Assembly (NCBI RefSeq): GCF_022410465.1
Contig: NZ_JAJSON010000014.1
Coordinates: 27,184-91,183, forward strand
Reading direction: 5' to 3'
Length of the DNA: 64,000 nucleotides
Source: Christiangramia crocea
GTDB lineage: Bacteria; Bacteroidota; Bacteroidia; Flavobacteriales; Flavobacteriaceae
The notes below the pieces were generated by a model. It did not search any database and was not told where the DNA came from. It was given only the letters and a program-made list of their open reading frames with translations. This document shows, piece after piece, positions 14,336-20,417 of this stretch. A program made the translations under genes and the position numbers. The first letter of the stretch is position 1, and each line of letters begins with the position of its first letter.

Positions 14336-15042
14336 TACTTTAATTTTTCGTTGTTTAATATTTCGGTTATTTTATCCTTAACCATATCCATTACCTCGGA
14401 TATTCCGCTTATTATTTCTTCGTCACGGTTAACCCTTATAATGTTTATTTGGAGGCTATCTATAAGGTCAGGATCGTAAGTAATAAAATCACACCACTTC
14501 CTATCTGTTACCCATAAGTAGCCCTGAATTTGATATACATAGTCAGTATTATAGATTTCACCGGTAAGCATGGATTTTAAATGGTTTCCTCCGTTCCAGG
14601 GTGCTTTAACTTCTACAAGTCCATCCTCACCTACATATCCATCTGGTGTACCTCCTATGAAATCGTCTTTTTGAATAAACTGTTGAAAGTAATCTACCTT
14701 ACGGCCTGTTACTTCCATGTACTTCATAATAGCTGCCCCTTCATAATCGTTACCATGTTCCATTTCACGGGAAGAAATATTTAACCTCCCTAAGCCATTA
14801 GAAATGTTACCTGATTTTAACAGGCGTTCCCATGCTATTTTATAGATCAGGTTTTCGGCTGTTTGACCTTTAGAAAGTGTATAGCCTTTTCGGTCTTTGG
14901 TTTGTACTACTAACTTACCAAAGTTTGAACCTGTAATCATTCCTAAGCGTTCTTTACGCCATTCGATTTCAGGGTCATTTGCTTCTGGGAAATCCGGTAA
15001 ATCAATATACTCGTCGTTTCCTATTTCGTTTAACCAATCCAT
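14335..15042 (-). CDS. YqaJ-type viral exonuclease/recombinase
   Basis: The 235-residue protein has the lambda-exonuclease-like PD-(D/E)xK fold of the YqaJ family: RLGMITGSNFGKLV near residue 30, REMEHGNDYEGAAIMKYMEV, then GGTPDGYVGEDGLVEVKAPW with the catalytic D...EVK, and a Tyr/Gln-rich segment YVYQIQGYLWVT. It digests the 5' strand of duplex ends to expose 3' single strands for the annealing protein encoded directly upstream. Confidence 0.9.
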   Translation of the reverse strand: MDWLNEIGNDEYIDLPDFPEANDPEIEWRKERLGMITGSNFGKLVVQTKDRKGYTLSKGQTAENLIYKIAWERLLKSGNISNGLGRLNISSREMEHGNDYEGAAIMKYMEVTGRKVDYFQQFIQKDDFIGGTPDGYVGEDGLVEVKAPWNGGNHLKSMLTGEIYNTDYVYQIQGYLWVTDRKWCDFITYDPDLIDSLQINIIRVNRDEEIISGISEVMDMVKDKITEILNNEKLK

Positions 15043-15043
15043 A

Positions 15044-15547
15044 TTATCCTATTGTTTCATTTCGGTTAAGATGTGAACCGAATAGTTTGCCAATCTTTTT
15101 AGCTGCATTGTTTACCGCGAATGAAAGTGCAGCCGGTACATTCTTATGCATAGCCTTAGAGTTCATTTGTGTGAAGTCTGTAGGATCTGAACCTCCTTTT
15201 AATTCAATAGGCACAGCTCCTACTCCGGCATAACTTTGCCATTGCCCTAAAAGCGGATTGAAAACTTTTAGATGAACACTAATTACAATCGAGTTTCCTA
15301 GTATCTTAGGTTCTCCATGTTGCTCTACTTGCCAAAAAGGAAAGATTCCTGAAAGTAACTCTTCCACTATTCCAATAGGTAGGTATTTAGCGTTCTGACT
15401 AAACTTATTTGTCTTAATCCAGGTTTTACGAGGTGCAGTATTTACTAATTGCTTAAACTCCTGCAAGTTTTGATACTTTGGGTTTCCTTCACTATCCTTC
15501 GGGATAATGTCCATTACCGGATTTACTTTAGTTAGTTGGGTTTCCAT
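15044..15547 (-). CDS. Rad52/Sak-like single-strand annealing protein
   Basis: The 167-residue protein shows the Rad52-family pattern: YLPIGIVEELLSGIFPFWQV, beta strands SIVISVHLKVFNPLLGQWQS with YAGVGAVPIE, then AMHKNVPAALSFAVNNAAKK and IGKLFG (the conserved A-x-A-K-R/K-A-x-x-x-x-G helix). It would anneal the 3' ends made by the adjacent YqaJ exonuclease. The family call rests on pattern and on its partner; other ERF-like families are alternatives. Confidence 0.68.
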   Translation of the reverse strand: METQLTKVNPVMDIIPKDSEGNPKYQNLQEFKQLVNTAPRKTWIKTNKFSQNAKYLPIGIVEELLSGIFPFWQVEQHGEPKILGNSIVISVHLKVFNPLLGQWQSYAGVGAVPIELKGGSDPTDFTQMNSKAMHKNVPAALSFAVNNAAKKIGKLFGSHLNRNETIG

Positions 15548-15617
15548 AATTATTTATTTAGTTGGTTATACTTTAATTTTAATTGTATTCTACTTGCGAG
15601 GTCAATAATATTCCAGT

Positions 15618-15788
15618 CTATTGTTTTACTAGCATCTGATCTATTTCCTCTGTCTTGAAATACACCGCTTTGCCAATCCCCTTCCTTTTGGGAAGATTCT
15701 CTATTTTCTTTAGACTGCTTACCGGTTTGTTTAGGTACTGTGATAGTTGTTCCCATCCGTGTAAATATTTTGGCTCGACTTTTTTCAT
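15618..15788 (-). CDS. Small HTH/excisionase-like protein (56 aa)
   Basis: From ATG 15788 to TAG 15620-15618 the frame encodes WEQLSQYLNKPVSSLKKIEN followed by GIGKAVYFKTEEIDQMLVKQ, the helix-turn-helix plus hairpin pattern of MerR-type excisionase (AlpA/Xis-like) domains. A longer frame at 15550-15756 covers much of the same DNA but its Ser/Gln/Arg-rich product looks like an out-of-frame translation. This ORF, with its clear domain, is the better gene. Confidence 0.7.
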   Translation of the reverse strand: MKKVEPKYLHGWEQLSQYLNKPVSSLKKIENLPKRKGIGKAVYFKTEEIDQMLVKQ

Positions 15789-15791
15789 CGG

Positions 15792-16031
15792 TTATAGATT
15801 ATTCTGTCTCGATTCGTTTACTTTTTTATAATCGTCTAAGATTGACTGAAGTTTCTTTTCGTTCTTTTCAGAATCCAGGGTTAAACGCTCCCCGGTAACT
15901 ACCTTGTAGAAACTTTCGTAGTGTTTATATCCATGCTTTGAACCAATAAGATTTAAACTTTCTTCTTTGGTAAGCCTCAGTATATTGTGATACTTCTGGA
16001 TCTCTTTTCTTATCGTTTCTAGCTTATTCAT
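15792..16031 (-). CDS. Small phage protein, unknown (79 aa)
   Basis: MNKLETIRKEIQKYHNILRL starts a helical protein containing EESLNLIGSKHGYKHYESFY and a Lys-rich C-terminus. The middle could be a helix-turn-helix. Its start shares a base with the upstream stop at 16031. Confidence 0.6.
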   Translation of the reverse strand: MNKLETIRKEIQKYHNILRLTKEESLNLIGSKHGYKHYESFYKVVTGERLTLDSEKNEKKLQSILDDYKKVNESRQNNL

Positions 16032-16300
16032 TAGGCGGTCTCTAATAATTTTTCTTGTTTCCGATCAATAAGCTCAACACCTAAATAGTCTTCTGTCTCT
16101 TCTAATAAAGACTTGATGTTTTGCATTGCTTTTTCCGGTGTATATAAGTAGCATCTAATGAAGATTTTCTCCATTTCGAACTTTCCACCTCTGTTTATAT
16201 AGATGAATACTTTAGCAAAACACTCGTCTGCTTCTGGCTCTATTCTATATAATTCCGTATTGAAATTTTTAAGTAACAGTTTCATAACTCTAGGCTTCAA
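16031..16300 (-). CDS. Phage protein, unknown (89 aa)
   Basis: MKPRVMKLLLKNFNTELYRI begins a beta-rich protein with a helical C-terminus (EKAMQNIKSLLEETEDYLGV). An internal Met at residue 6 (MKLLLKNFNTELYR) may be the real start. It overlaps the membrane micro-ORF upstream by 11 bases. Confidence 0.6.
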   Translation of the reverse strand: MKPRVMKLLLKNFNTELYRIEPEADECFAKVFIYINRGGKFEMEKIFIRCYLYTPEKAMQNIKSLLEETEDYLGVELIDRKQEKLLETA

Positions 16301-16412
16301 TAAGTTTGTTAATCAACTCTGCCTTATTGTGTAGTGCTTGGTACAATAACATTCCCAAGAAAAGGCTTGCAAAAAATGCGGTTACGATAAATTGAATTGT
16401 TCTAGTTTTCAT
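16290..16412 (-). CDS. 40-aa single-pass membrane micro-protein
   Basis: From ATG 16412 to TAG 16292-16290: basic N-terminus (MKTRTIQF), one transmembrane segment (IVTAFFASLFLGMLLYQAL) and a polar helical tail. It sits in the early operon immediately after the first gene. Small membrane proteins at this place in phages often affect host membrane functions or exclusion; here this is only a possibility. Confidence 0.6.
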   Translation of the reverse strand: MKTRTIQFIVTAFFASLFLGMLLYQALHNKAELINKLIEA

Positions 16413-16433
16413 AATTTCTGTTTTAGTTGGTTA

Positions 16434-16811
16434 TTAAAAATTTCTATGAAAATGATAGTTGATGTGATCTATGTTTTGTAGTTCATCCTGAGCTATCATA
16501 TCGTTATAAGATTCTTCTCTTTTCTTCTCTTCGTAATTCTTTACTTCATTACGGTGAACCTGGCATATCTTTTTAAGAATAATGTCCTGCTCTTTAGAGG
16601 TTAATTTCTCCTCCTTTTTATTTACCTTTAAGTAAAATTCCTTATTGTTACTTCCATCGAACCGGATAAAACAATAGAGATAAATCCCCTTTTCTTCATG
16701 CTCTATACCTACACACTCTGGAAACTCGTTAGCGTCAACTTCGATGTCAAAAGAGTAGTTTGTTAGAATGGCCTCAATCTCTTTAACTCTATCTTTACTT
16801 ATTGTTTCCAT
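16434..16811 (-). CDS. First early-operon protein, unknown (125 aa)
   Basis: METISKDRVKEIEAILTNYS starts an acidic protein with a beta-rich centre (IEVDANEFPECVGIEHEEKG) and a charged helical C-terminus ending in a His-rich tail (DHINYHFHRNF). It is the first gene leftward from the control region and has a TATATTTG promoter element 32 bases upstream, so it is probably expressed immediately early. Confidence 0.65.
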   Translation of the reverse strand: METISKDRVKEIEAILTNYSFDIEVDANEFPECVGIEHEEKGIYLYCFIRFDGSNNKEFYLKVNKKEEKLTSKEQDIILKKICQVHRNEVKNYEEKKREESYNDMIAQDELQNIDHINYHFHRNF

Positions 16812-16842
16812 GATTTTTATACATTTGTTTAAATTCGATAGT

Positions 16843-16850
16843 CAAATATA
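16843..16850 (-). promoter_or_regulatory. Early leftward promoter -7 element TATATTTG
   Basis: On the minus strand TATATTTG matches TAnnTTTG exactly and lies 32 bases before ATG 16811. It is flanked by several ATTCG/CGAAT half-sites (16832, 16860-16876, 16903-16909), as expected for a repressor-controlled phage early promoter. Confidence 0.6.
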
Positions 16851-16859
16851 AGGAAGTAT

Positions 16860-16875
16860 TTCGGATTAAATCGAA
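16860..16875. promoter_or_regulatory. Imperfect palindrome TTCGnnTTAAnnCGAA, candidate operator
   Basis: The 16-bp element has matching ends TTCG/CGAA and a TTAA centre and sits just upstream of the early -7 element. Similar half-sites occur on both sides in the same intergenic region. A repressor binding here would overlap the -33 region of the leftward promoter. Confidence 0.4.
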
Positions 16876-16938
16876 TCTAAAATGTTAAAATTTCTAATTA
16901 GTCCGAATTTGTTACTTATTTATAATCAATCTAAATTA

Positions 16939-16953
16939 ACCACTATATGTGGT
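16939..16953. promoter_or_regulatory. Operator ACCAC-TATAT-GTGGT, copy 1
   Basis: A 15-bp dyad with perfect 5-bp arms lies 32 bases upstream of the HTH gene at 16985, covering its -33 region. The same sequence with one centre change occurs at 18488-18502 before the other plus-strand HTH gene, so it is most likely the binding site of one of these two phage regulators. Confidence 0.65.
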
Positions 16954-16971
16954 AAGTATTAATTTTTAATT

Positions 16972-16979
16972 TAACTTTG
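16972..16979 (+). promoter_or_regulatory. -7 element TAACTTTG of repressor-like gene
   Basis: TAACTTTG matches TAnnTTTG and ends only 5 bases before ATG 16985. With the usual 4-7 base distance to the start of transcription, the mRNA would begin at or next to the start codon, i.e. be leaderless. Confidence 0.6.
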
Positions 16980-16984
16980 GGGAC

Positions 16985-17371
16985 ATGACCGACCAACAAA
17001 AAGAAATTGATTTAACCCTTCGTAAAGCCCATGAATGGCTGTATGAGGTAGTGAAGGCACGTAAAAACCTTAGCTGGGTAAAGATCGGTAAGCTTATAGG
17101 ACGCTCCGATAAGGGTGCATCTATGGTATTTGAAAATTATTCTTTAGGCTTAGATCAGATAGAAAGTATCGCGGATAAACTCGGACTAAAGGAAGAGTTT
17201 GAAAGGAAGATAAAAAAAGCACCCGAATTGGGTGCTAAAGTTAGTATCAAGGATGCAATAAGAATGATTATTAATTATGAAGAGGAAGCGGAGAAAGATC
17301 CAGACTACCAATTATTCATAAAGACAATCAAACAAAAAGGTATCATAGAATTCCTAGAAAGAAAGAAATAG
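16985..17371 (+). CDS. Prophage HTH regulator, probable repressor
   Basis: The 128-residue protein has an N-terminal helix-turn-helix-like region (LSWVKIGKLIGRSDKGASMV then FENYSLGLDQIESIADKLGL, residues 28-70) and a helical C-terminal part without a visible LexA-type protease domain. It is divergent from the leftward early operon, with operator-like palindromes between, the classic position of a CI-type repressor. Its 3' end overlaps the convergent 64-aa gene by 18 bases. Confidence 0.75.
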   Translation: MTDQQKEIDLTLRKAHEWLYEVVKARKNLSWVKIGKLIGRSDKGASMVFENYSLGLDQIESIADKLGLKEEFERKIKKAPELGAKVSIKDAIRMIINYEEEAEKDPDYQLFIKTIKQKGIIEFLERKK

Positions 17372-17548
17372 ATTAAAATTATCCTTACTCTTTTTAAATT
17401 CTTCATAAAGCCGGTCTATTTTAGATCGGTTTTTTTCTTCTGTGTATTCCAGGTACTCAGTAAGATCGCTTTTCGCCTTTTCCCTGGCTTCATGGCTTAG
17501 TAATTCATATTTCTCTAATGGTGTACTTCGGGGGCGTTTTTCATTCAT
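17354..17548 (-). CDS. Small charged protein of lysogeny cassette (64 aa)
   Basis: MNEKRPRSTPLEKYELLSHE starts a very charged helical protein; ATG 17548 overlaps the stop of the membrane protein gene (ATGA). It is the last gene of a three-gene minus-strand unit convergent with the repressor. It may be a cytoplasmic partner of the membrane protein. No family recognised. Confidence 0.65.
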   Translation of the reverse strand: MNEKRPRSTPLEKYELLSHEAREKAKSDLTEYLEYTEEKNRSKIDRLYEEFKKSKDNFNLFLSF

Positions 17549-18270
17549 AACTTGATACCGAATTTTTCAATTAATAATAAGTAGGCTTCTTTGTATTGCA
17601 TTTGCATCCGCCGGGAAAGTAGGGCAATATATTCCTTCTGCGTGTACAGTATAATAAAGTCAAACAGTTCTCTTACAACCGGGGCAAGGTCTAAATCTAA
17701 CGCCTGTTTAAGCGCGTTTATTTTTCGGTTACGTATAAAATACGCTTTTTTTAATGCTAATTGAAAAATTGAGGTGATAATAATGAACCCAATTATAATG
17801 CCAAGTACATAATAATGCGTGTAAACTCTATCACTTGGAATGTCAGGCTGGTATAGAAAGATCATAAAAACAGATCCAACCCATACCGGTATAATATTAG
17901 CCACTGTATAAGGTTTCGCTATGGAAGCGGCAATACCGTACATGATTAACCCTATAGGTATAGCGGTTAAGAATACTAAAAATTCCATATTCCATCCGTA
18001 ATAATTCTTCGCGGCTAAATCAACCATTATAAACTCAAGGAATCTATACGGGATTGTAGGTATAATATAGAGAAGTTCCTGATCTCTTAACGCACATAAT
18101 TTATCTAAAGAAAATGTAATGACCTTATCCGAGAATAAAACCAAACCAGATAAGGCCACCAAAACACTAGATATTACTTTTTTATAAGTATCTAGTACCT
18201 CGTCTTTAATTTTTGCTTCCTGGGGGAAGGACTGTGCTGTCTCTGTCGATGGATTGGAAAAATTTCTCAT
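17545..18270 (-). CDS. Polytopic membrane protein of lysogeny cassette
   Basis: Started at ATG 18270 (MRNFSNPSTETAQSF) the product has 241 residues; a GTG at 18303 is an alternative. Hydrophobic segments at about VISSVLVALSGLVLFS, MEFLVFLTAIPIGLIMYGIA, VANIIPVWVGSVFMIFLY and VLGIIIGFIIITSIFQLA predict four or five transmembrane helices, with a helical cytoplasmic C-terminal domain (about residues 175-241). Its first 65 bases overlap, in another frame, a lipoprotein gene. Membrane genes next to prophage repressors often cause superinfection exclusion; that role is inferred here. Confidence 0.75.
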   Translation of the reverse strand: MRNFSNPSTETAQSFPQEAKIKDEVLDTYKKVISSVLVALSGLVLFSDKVITFSLDKLCALRDQELLYIIPTIPYRFLEFIMVDLAAKNYYGWNMEFLVFLTAIPIGLIMYGIAASIAKPYTVANIIPVWVGSVFMIFLYQPDIPSDRVYTHYYVLGIIIGFIIITSIFQLALKKAYFIRNRKINALKQALDLDLAPVVRELFDFIILYTQKEYIALLSRRMQMQYKEAYLLLIEKFGIKL

Positions 18271-18358
18271 TGTGATTGTCAGTTGGTATTGGTTCTGTTT
18301 CACAAGAAGGAAATAAGGCGAAAGCCATAAAAGCGGCTACAAAAAATAACTTTTTCAT
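18206..18358 (-). CDS. 50-aa lipoprotein overlapping the membrane protein gene
   Basis: From ATG 18358 to TAA 18208-18206 the frame encodes MKKLFFVAAFMAFALFPSCE: basic start, hydrophobic core and lipobox cysteine at residue 19, then a short polar mature part of 32 residues. Its last 65 bases are shared with the start of the membrane protein gene. A canonical signal sequence in this short frame makes chance unlikely. It is probably translated with the membrane protein and anchored in the outer or inner membrane. Confidence 0.7.
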   Translation of the reverse strand: MKKLFFVAAFMAFALFPSCETEPIPTDNHNEKFFQSIDRDSTVLPPGSKN

Positions 18359-18377
18359 GGTAAATAAGGGTTTAAAA

Positions 18378-18394
18378 TTAGTATGAAATACTAA
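18378..18394. promoter_or_regulatory. 17-bp palindrome upstream of lipoprotein gene
   Basis: TTAGTAT-GAA-ATACTAA has perfect 7-bp arms and is itself flanked by AAGGG (18366-18370) and CCCTT (18399-18403). It lies 20 bases before the lipoprotein start on the minus strand, so it is a likely operator for the lysogeny cassette. Confidence 0.5.
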
Positions 18395-18486
18395 ATTACC
18401 CTTATTTTTAGCCTTAAATACGTATCTTGCAATAAGTTATCTACATATTAATTAACTATTTCAAAATTAAACAATTATATTTACAC

Positions 18487-18503
18487 AACCACTATGTGTG
18501 GTT
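18487..18503. promoter_or_regulatory. Operator AACCAC-TATGT-GTGGTT, copy 2
   Basis: A dyad with perfect 6-bp arms lies 21 bases upstream of ATG 18525; its central 15 bp differ at a single base from the element at 16939-16953. A promoter-like TATATTTA (18476-18483) directly precedes it, so a bound protein would cover the transcription start and repress. Confidence 0.65.
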
Positions 18504-18524
18504 AATTTATATTCATTCTAAATA

Positions 18525-18737
18525 ATGAAACAACCCCAAACCTTTGATGCGTGGTGCAAAGAATTAGGTTTAGAGGCTGTTAAAGAAAAGACAGGTCTCT
18601 CTAAACACGTAATTTCACACCTCCGCAATAGTAAACGACTTGAAAACAAGTATGTCCTGACCTATTTAAAAGTGAAAGAAGCAATCCCGGAACAATGGGA
18701 TATAAAGCTTTGGTTTCCGCTACTCAAAGAACTTTAG
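18525..18737 (+). CDS. Small HTH regulator (70 aa)
   Basis: MKQPQTFDAWCKELGLEAVK begins a protein whose centre (VKEKTGLSKHVISHLRNSKR then LENKYVLTYLKVKEA) looks like a Cro-type helix-turn-helix. It lies between the integrase and the lysogeny cassette and is preceded by an operator shared with the repressor-like gene. It may be a Cro-like or integrase-control factor. The following 120 bases up to the integrase stop show no gene. Confidence 0.68.
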   Translation: MKQPQTFDAWCKELGLEAVKEKTGLSKHVISHLRNSKRLENKYVLTYLKVKEAIPEQWDIKLWFPLLKEL

Positions 18738-18857
18738 CGTTTTTGTAGGGAAAAAAACGGCTTTGAAGTTAAGCAATATTAAGAATAATTTAAGATTTGT
18801 ACAAGGATAAAAGGTACGATTTTAACGATTAACGGTAAATATCATGTTAAAATAGTG

Positions 18858-20087
18858 TTAAAAGTGTTTATTCCACACCTCTGCCATCTTTCGGGCGTGT
18901 TGTTTAGGGGTTACCTTAATATACTTTAGGAAGTTCTTCTCTGTTGTATGCCCGGTGATCTGCATAATATCTAAGGTCGGCATATCCAATAAATAGTTAT
19001 TCGTGGCAAAAGACCTTCTACAAGTATGAGAGGATATTAATTGCCATTTAGGATAGTAACCTAGTTCCCTTCTCATAATTGCATTTTCTTCTTCATTCTC
19101 GTTTACATTGACCATTTTAGAGCCGTACACCTGATCTGTGATACCGGCTTTGCGTGCTACCTTTTTAATATACTCATTGAATTTCTGCTCTGATATATTC
19201 CTAAGCGTTGGCAATTCTTTTACCCATGGATGCAATGGAATAACAACGGCCTTTCCTGAAGTGGCTTTTGTTTTTAACGGGGTGATCTCTATAAACTCAC
19301 TATCTATATTCTCCACCCTATGCCAGTCTGAAACCCGTAAACCTGTCCAGCATCCGAAAATAAACCAATTACGCACGTTATCTAGGCTTTCACTTGTTGC
19401 TTTCCAATCCTTAATCTTCCGGATCTCGTCTATCGTACAATACACATCATAGGTCTCATTGCTTGGTAAATAGAAATCATTAGAGAGAATGAACGGGTTT
19501 ACCGGGTGGTTGTCTTTTGCTTGCTTTGCCATAACTTTTAAATATTTAATAAATACCGCTATACTGTTTTCTGCCAATCCCTGATCCTTAAAGTAGTTGA
19601 TAAAGTCCGTATGAAAGTTTTTATCTAATCCCTTGAAATTGACTTCGTATTCTTTATCCTGGAACTCCTTAAACTTCTTAATCGTCTGTTCGTATTTTTT
19701 TATTGTCTCTTTAGCGTAAGGTCTTTTTGTTTTCGGGTGAATGTTTACTTGAATCCATTTATAATAGGAATCACAGAACTCGGTAAAGGTTTTGCTTTTC
19801 TTCTCGTCAATACGAATCCAGATGTTTTCTAAGAGGGCTTCGTTAATATCTTCCCCTTTGGTTTCTTTATCGTATTTCTCCGCTATTAACTCAAGGCGTT
19901 TATTTATCTTTGAAGCGTAACTTGAAGTAGTTACCAGGTCTTTGACTTTCTGTTTTTTACTATCCCATGCATTAACCGGTATTTTTTCACCTATGGATTT
20001 TCTGAAAGGTGTTCCGCGCTTGTAAGAAATCCTCAGCCAGATAGTAGCCTCCTGTTTATATTTTCGAACATAAAATGCAGTCGTCAT
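18858..20087 (-). CDS. int: Tyrosine-recombinase integrase of prophage
   Basis: The 409-residue protein is of the Bacteroidota phage-integrase type: an N-terminal arm-binding domain (MTTAFYVRKYKQEATIWLRI), a SAM-like core-binding domain (about 105-210) and a C-terminal catalytic domain with Arg in CWTGLRVSDW, H354-x-x-R357 (SSHTCRRSFATN), H380 (QITGHTTEKN) and nucleophile Y389. It inserts and excises the prophage. Two tandem 11-bp repeats lie 9-31 bases upstream of its start. It is the rightmost phage gene, next to the candidate attachment site. Confidence 0.95.
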   Translation of the reverse strand: MTTAFYVRKYKQEATIWLRISYKRGTPFRKSIGEKIPVNAWDSKKQKVKDLVTTSSYASKINKRLELIAEKYDKETKGEDINEALLENIWIRIDEKKSKTFTEFCDSYYKWIQVNIHPKTKRPYAKETIKKYEQTIKKFKEFQDKEYEVNFKGLDKNFHTDFINYFKDQGLAENSIAVFIKYLKVMAKQAKDNHPVNPFILSNDFYLPSNETYDVYCTIDEIRKIKDWKATSESLDNVRNWFIFGCWTGLRVSDWHRVENIDSEFIEITPLKTKATSGKAVVIPLHPWVKELPTLRNISEQKFNEYIKKVARKAGITDQVYGSKMVNVNENEEENAIMRRELGYYPKWQLISSHTCRRSFATNNYLLDMPTLDIMQITGHTTEKNFLKYIKVTPKQHARKMAEVWNKHF

Positions 20088-20095
20088 AAATTTAC

Positions 20096-20118
20096 TGTGT
20101 AAACATTTGTGTAAACAT
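20096..20118. repeat. Two tandem 11-bp repeats TGTGTAAACAT before int
   Basis: TGTGTAAACAT occurs at 20096-20106 and again at 20108-20118 (12-bp period), and the core TGTAAAC recurs at 20169-20175. Iterated sites beside an integrase gene and attachment site are typical arm-type integrase or excisionase binding sites, or an operator for int. Confidence 0.55.
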
Positions 20119-20219
20119 ATGAATTTTTTCTGGTTTTTTCAGGTACTTACTGGAACTTTTAAAATACTTGTAAACCTAATGGAATCAGGCACAAACAAAG
20201 GGAAAGGGCTAAAAACAAG

Positions 20220-20255
20220 GGAGTTAGAAAAACATGGGTTCTGCCACCGCCTCGG
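20220..20255. other. Candidate prophage attachment site (attR/attL)
   Basis: A GC-rich island (GGTTCTGCCACCGCC then TCGGGCAC) followed by TTTTTT interrupts very AT-rich DNA just outside the integrase. CTCGGGC plus discriminator would fit a tRNA acceptor strand and GGTTC recalls a T-arm, so it may be the duplicated 3' end of a host tRNA gene (Leu-like) whose intact copy lies at the other prophage end. The T-arm does not fold well as it stands, so this is uncertain. Confidence 0.4.
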
Positions 20256-20278
20256 GCACTTTTTTCAGGATTTTCTTT

Positions 20279-20305
20279 GGTAACCCATTACGGGTTATTT
20301 TTTTG
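20279..20305 (+). terminator. Intrinsic terminator after attachment region
   Basis: TAACCC (20281-20286), loop ATTAC, GGGTTA (20292-20297) followed by a run of T. It probably ended the host RNA gene located at this site before phage insertion, and insulates the carotenoid operon. Confidence 0.7.
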
Positions 20306-20417
20306 TCTAAAATTTATTTTGTTTAATATTTTTATACATCAATTAAACAATTTAACATTTTCCTATAGGTATCGTATTCTATTTATCTTTAGATTTGTTT
20401 AACTTCTACTGATTACT
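20306..20417 (+). promoter_or_regulatory. Promoter and candidate operators of carotenoid operon
   Basis: TAGATTTG at 20390-20397 matches the TAnnTTTG -7 element and lies 20 bases before ATG 20418. TTGTTTAAT (20319-20327) and its inverted copy ATTAAACAA (20342-20350) form a 9-bp inverted repeat, and TTGTTTAA occurs again at 20395-20402 overlapping the -7 element. These are candidate binding sites for the MerR-type regulator encoded next. Confidence 0.5.

Larger units (their letters stand above)
1..20255. mobile_element. Prophage, integrase-proximal part (left end outside window)
   Basis: The stretch carries a tyrosine integrase at its right end, repressor-like HTH genes around a divergent control region, phage replication and recombination genes, terminase small and large subunits, a portal protein and the beginning of head genes. 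Nearly everything reads leftward on the minus strand. The DNA is visibly more AT-rich than the host genes to the right. The right border is inferred from a candidate attachment sequence at about 20220-20255. The order terminase-portal-head suggests a tailed phage (Caudoviricetes). Capsid, tail and lysis genes should lie beyond position 1, so completeness cannot be judged. Confidence 0.9.

Noticed and set aside
15550..15756. 68-codon minus-strand frame MGTTITVPKQTGKQSKENRE
   Set aside because: Composition is Ser/Gln/Arg/Asn-rich without structure, and the same DNA in another frame encodes a clear helix-turn-helix protein (15618-15788).
18738..18857. Weak hairpin CGTTTTT/AAAAACG after the 70-aa HTH gene
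   Set aside because: Stem is almost all A-T and no T run follows; could not be called a terminator.
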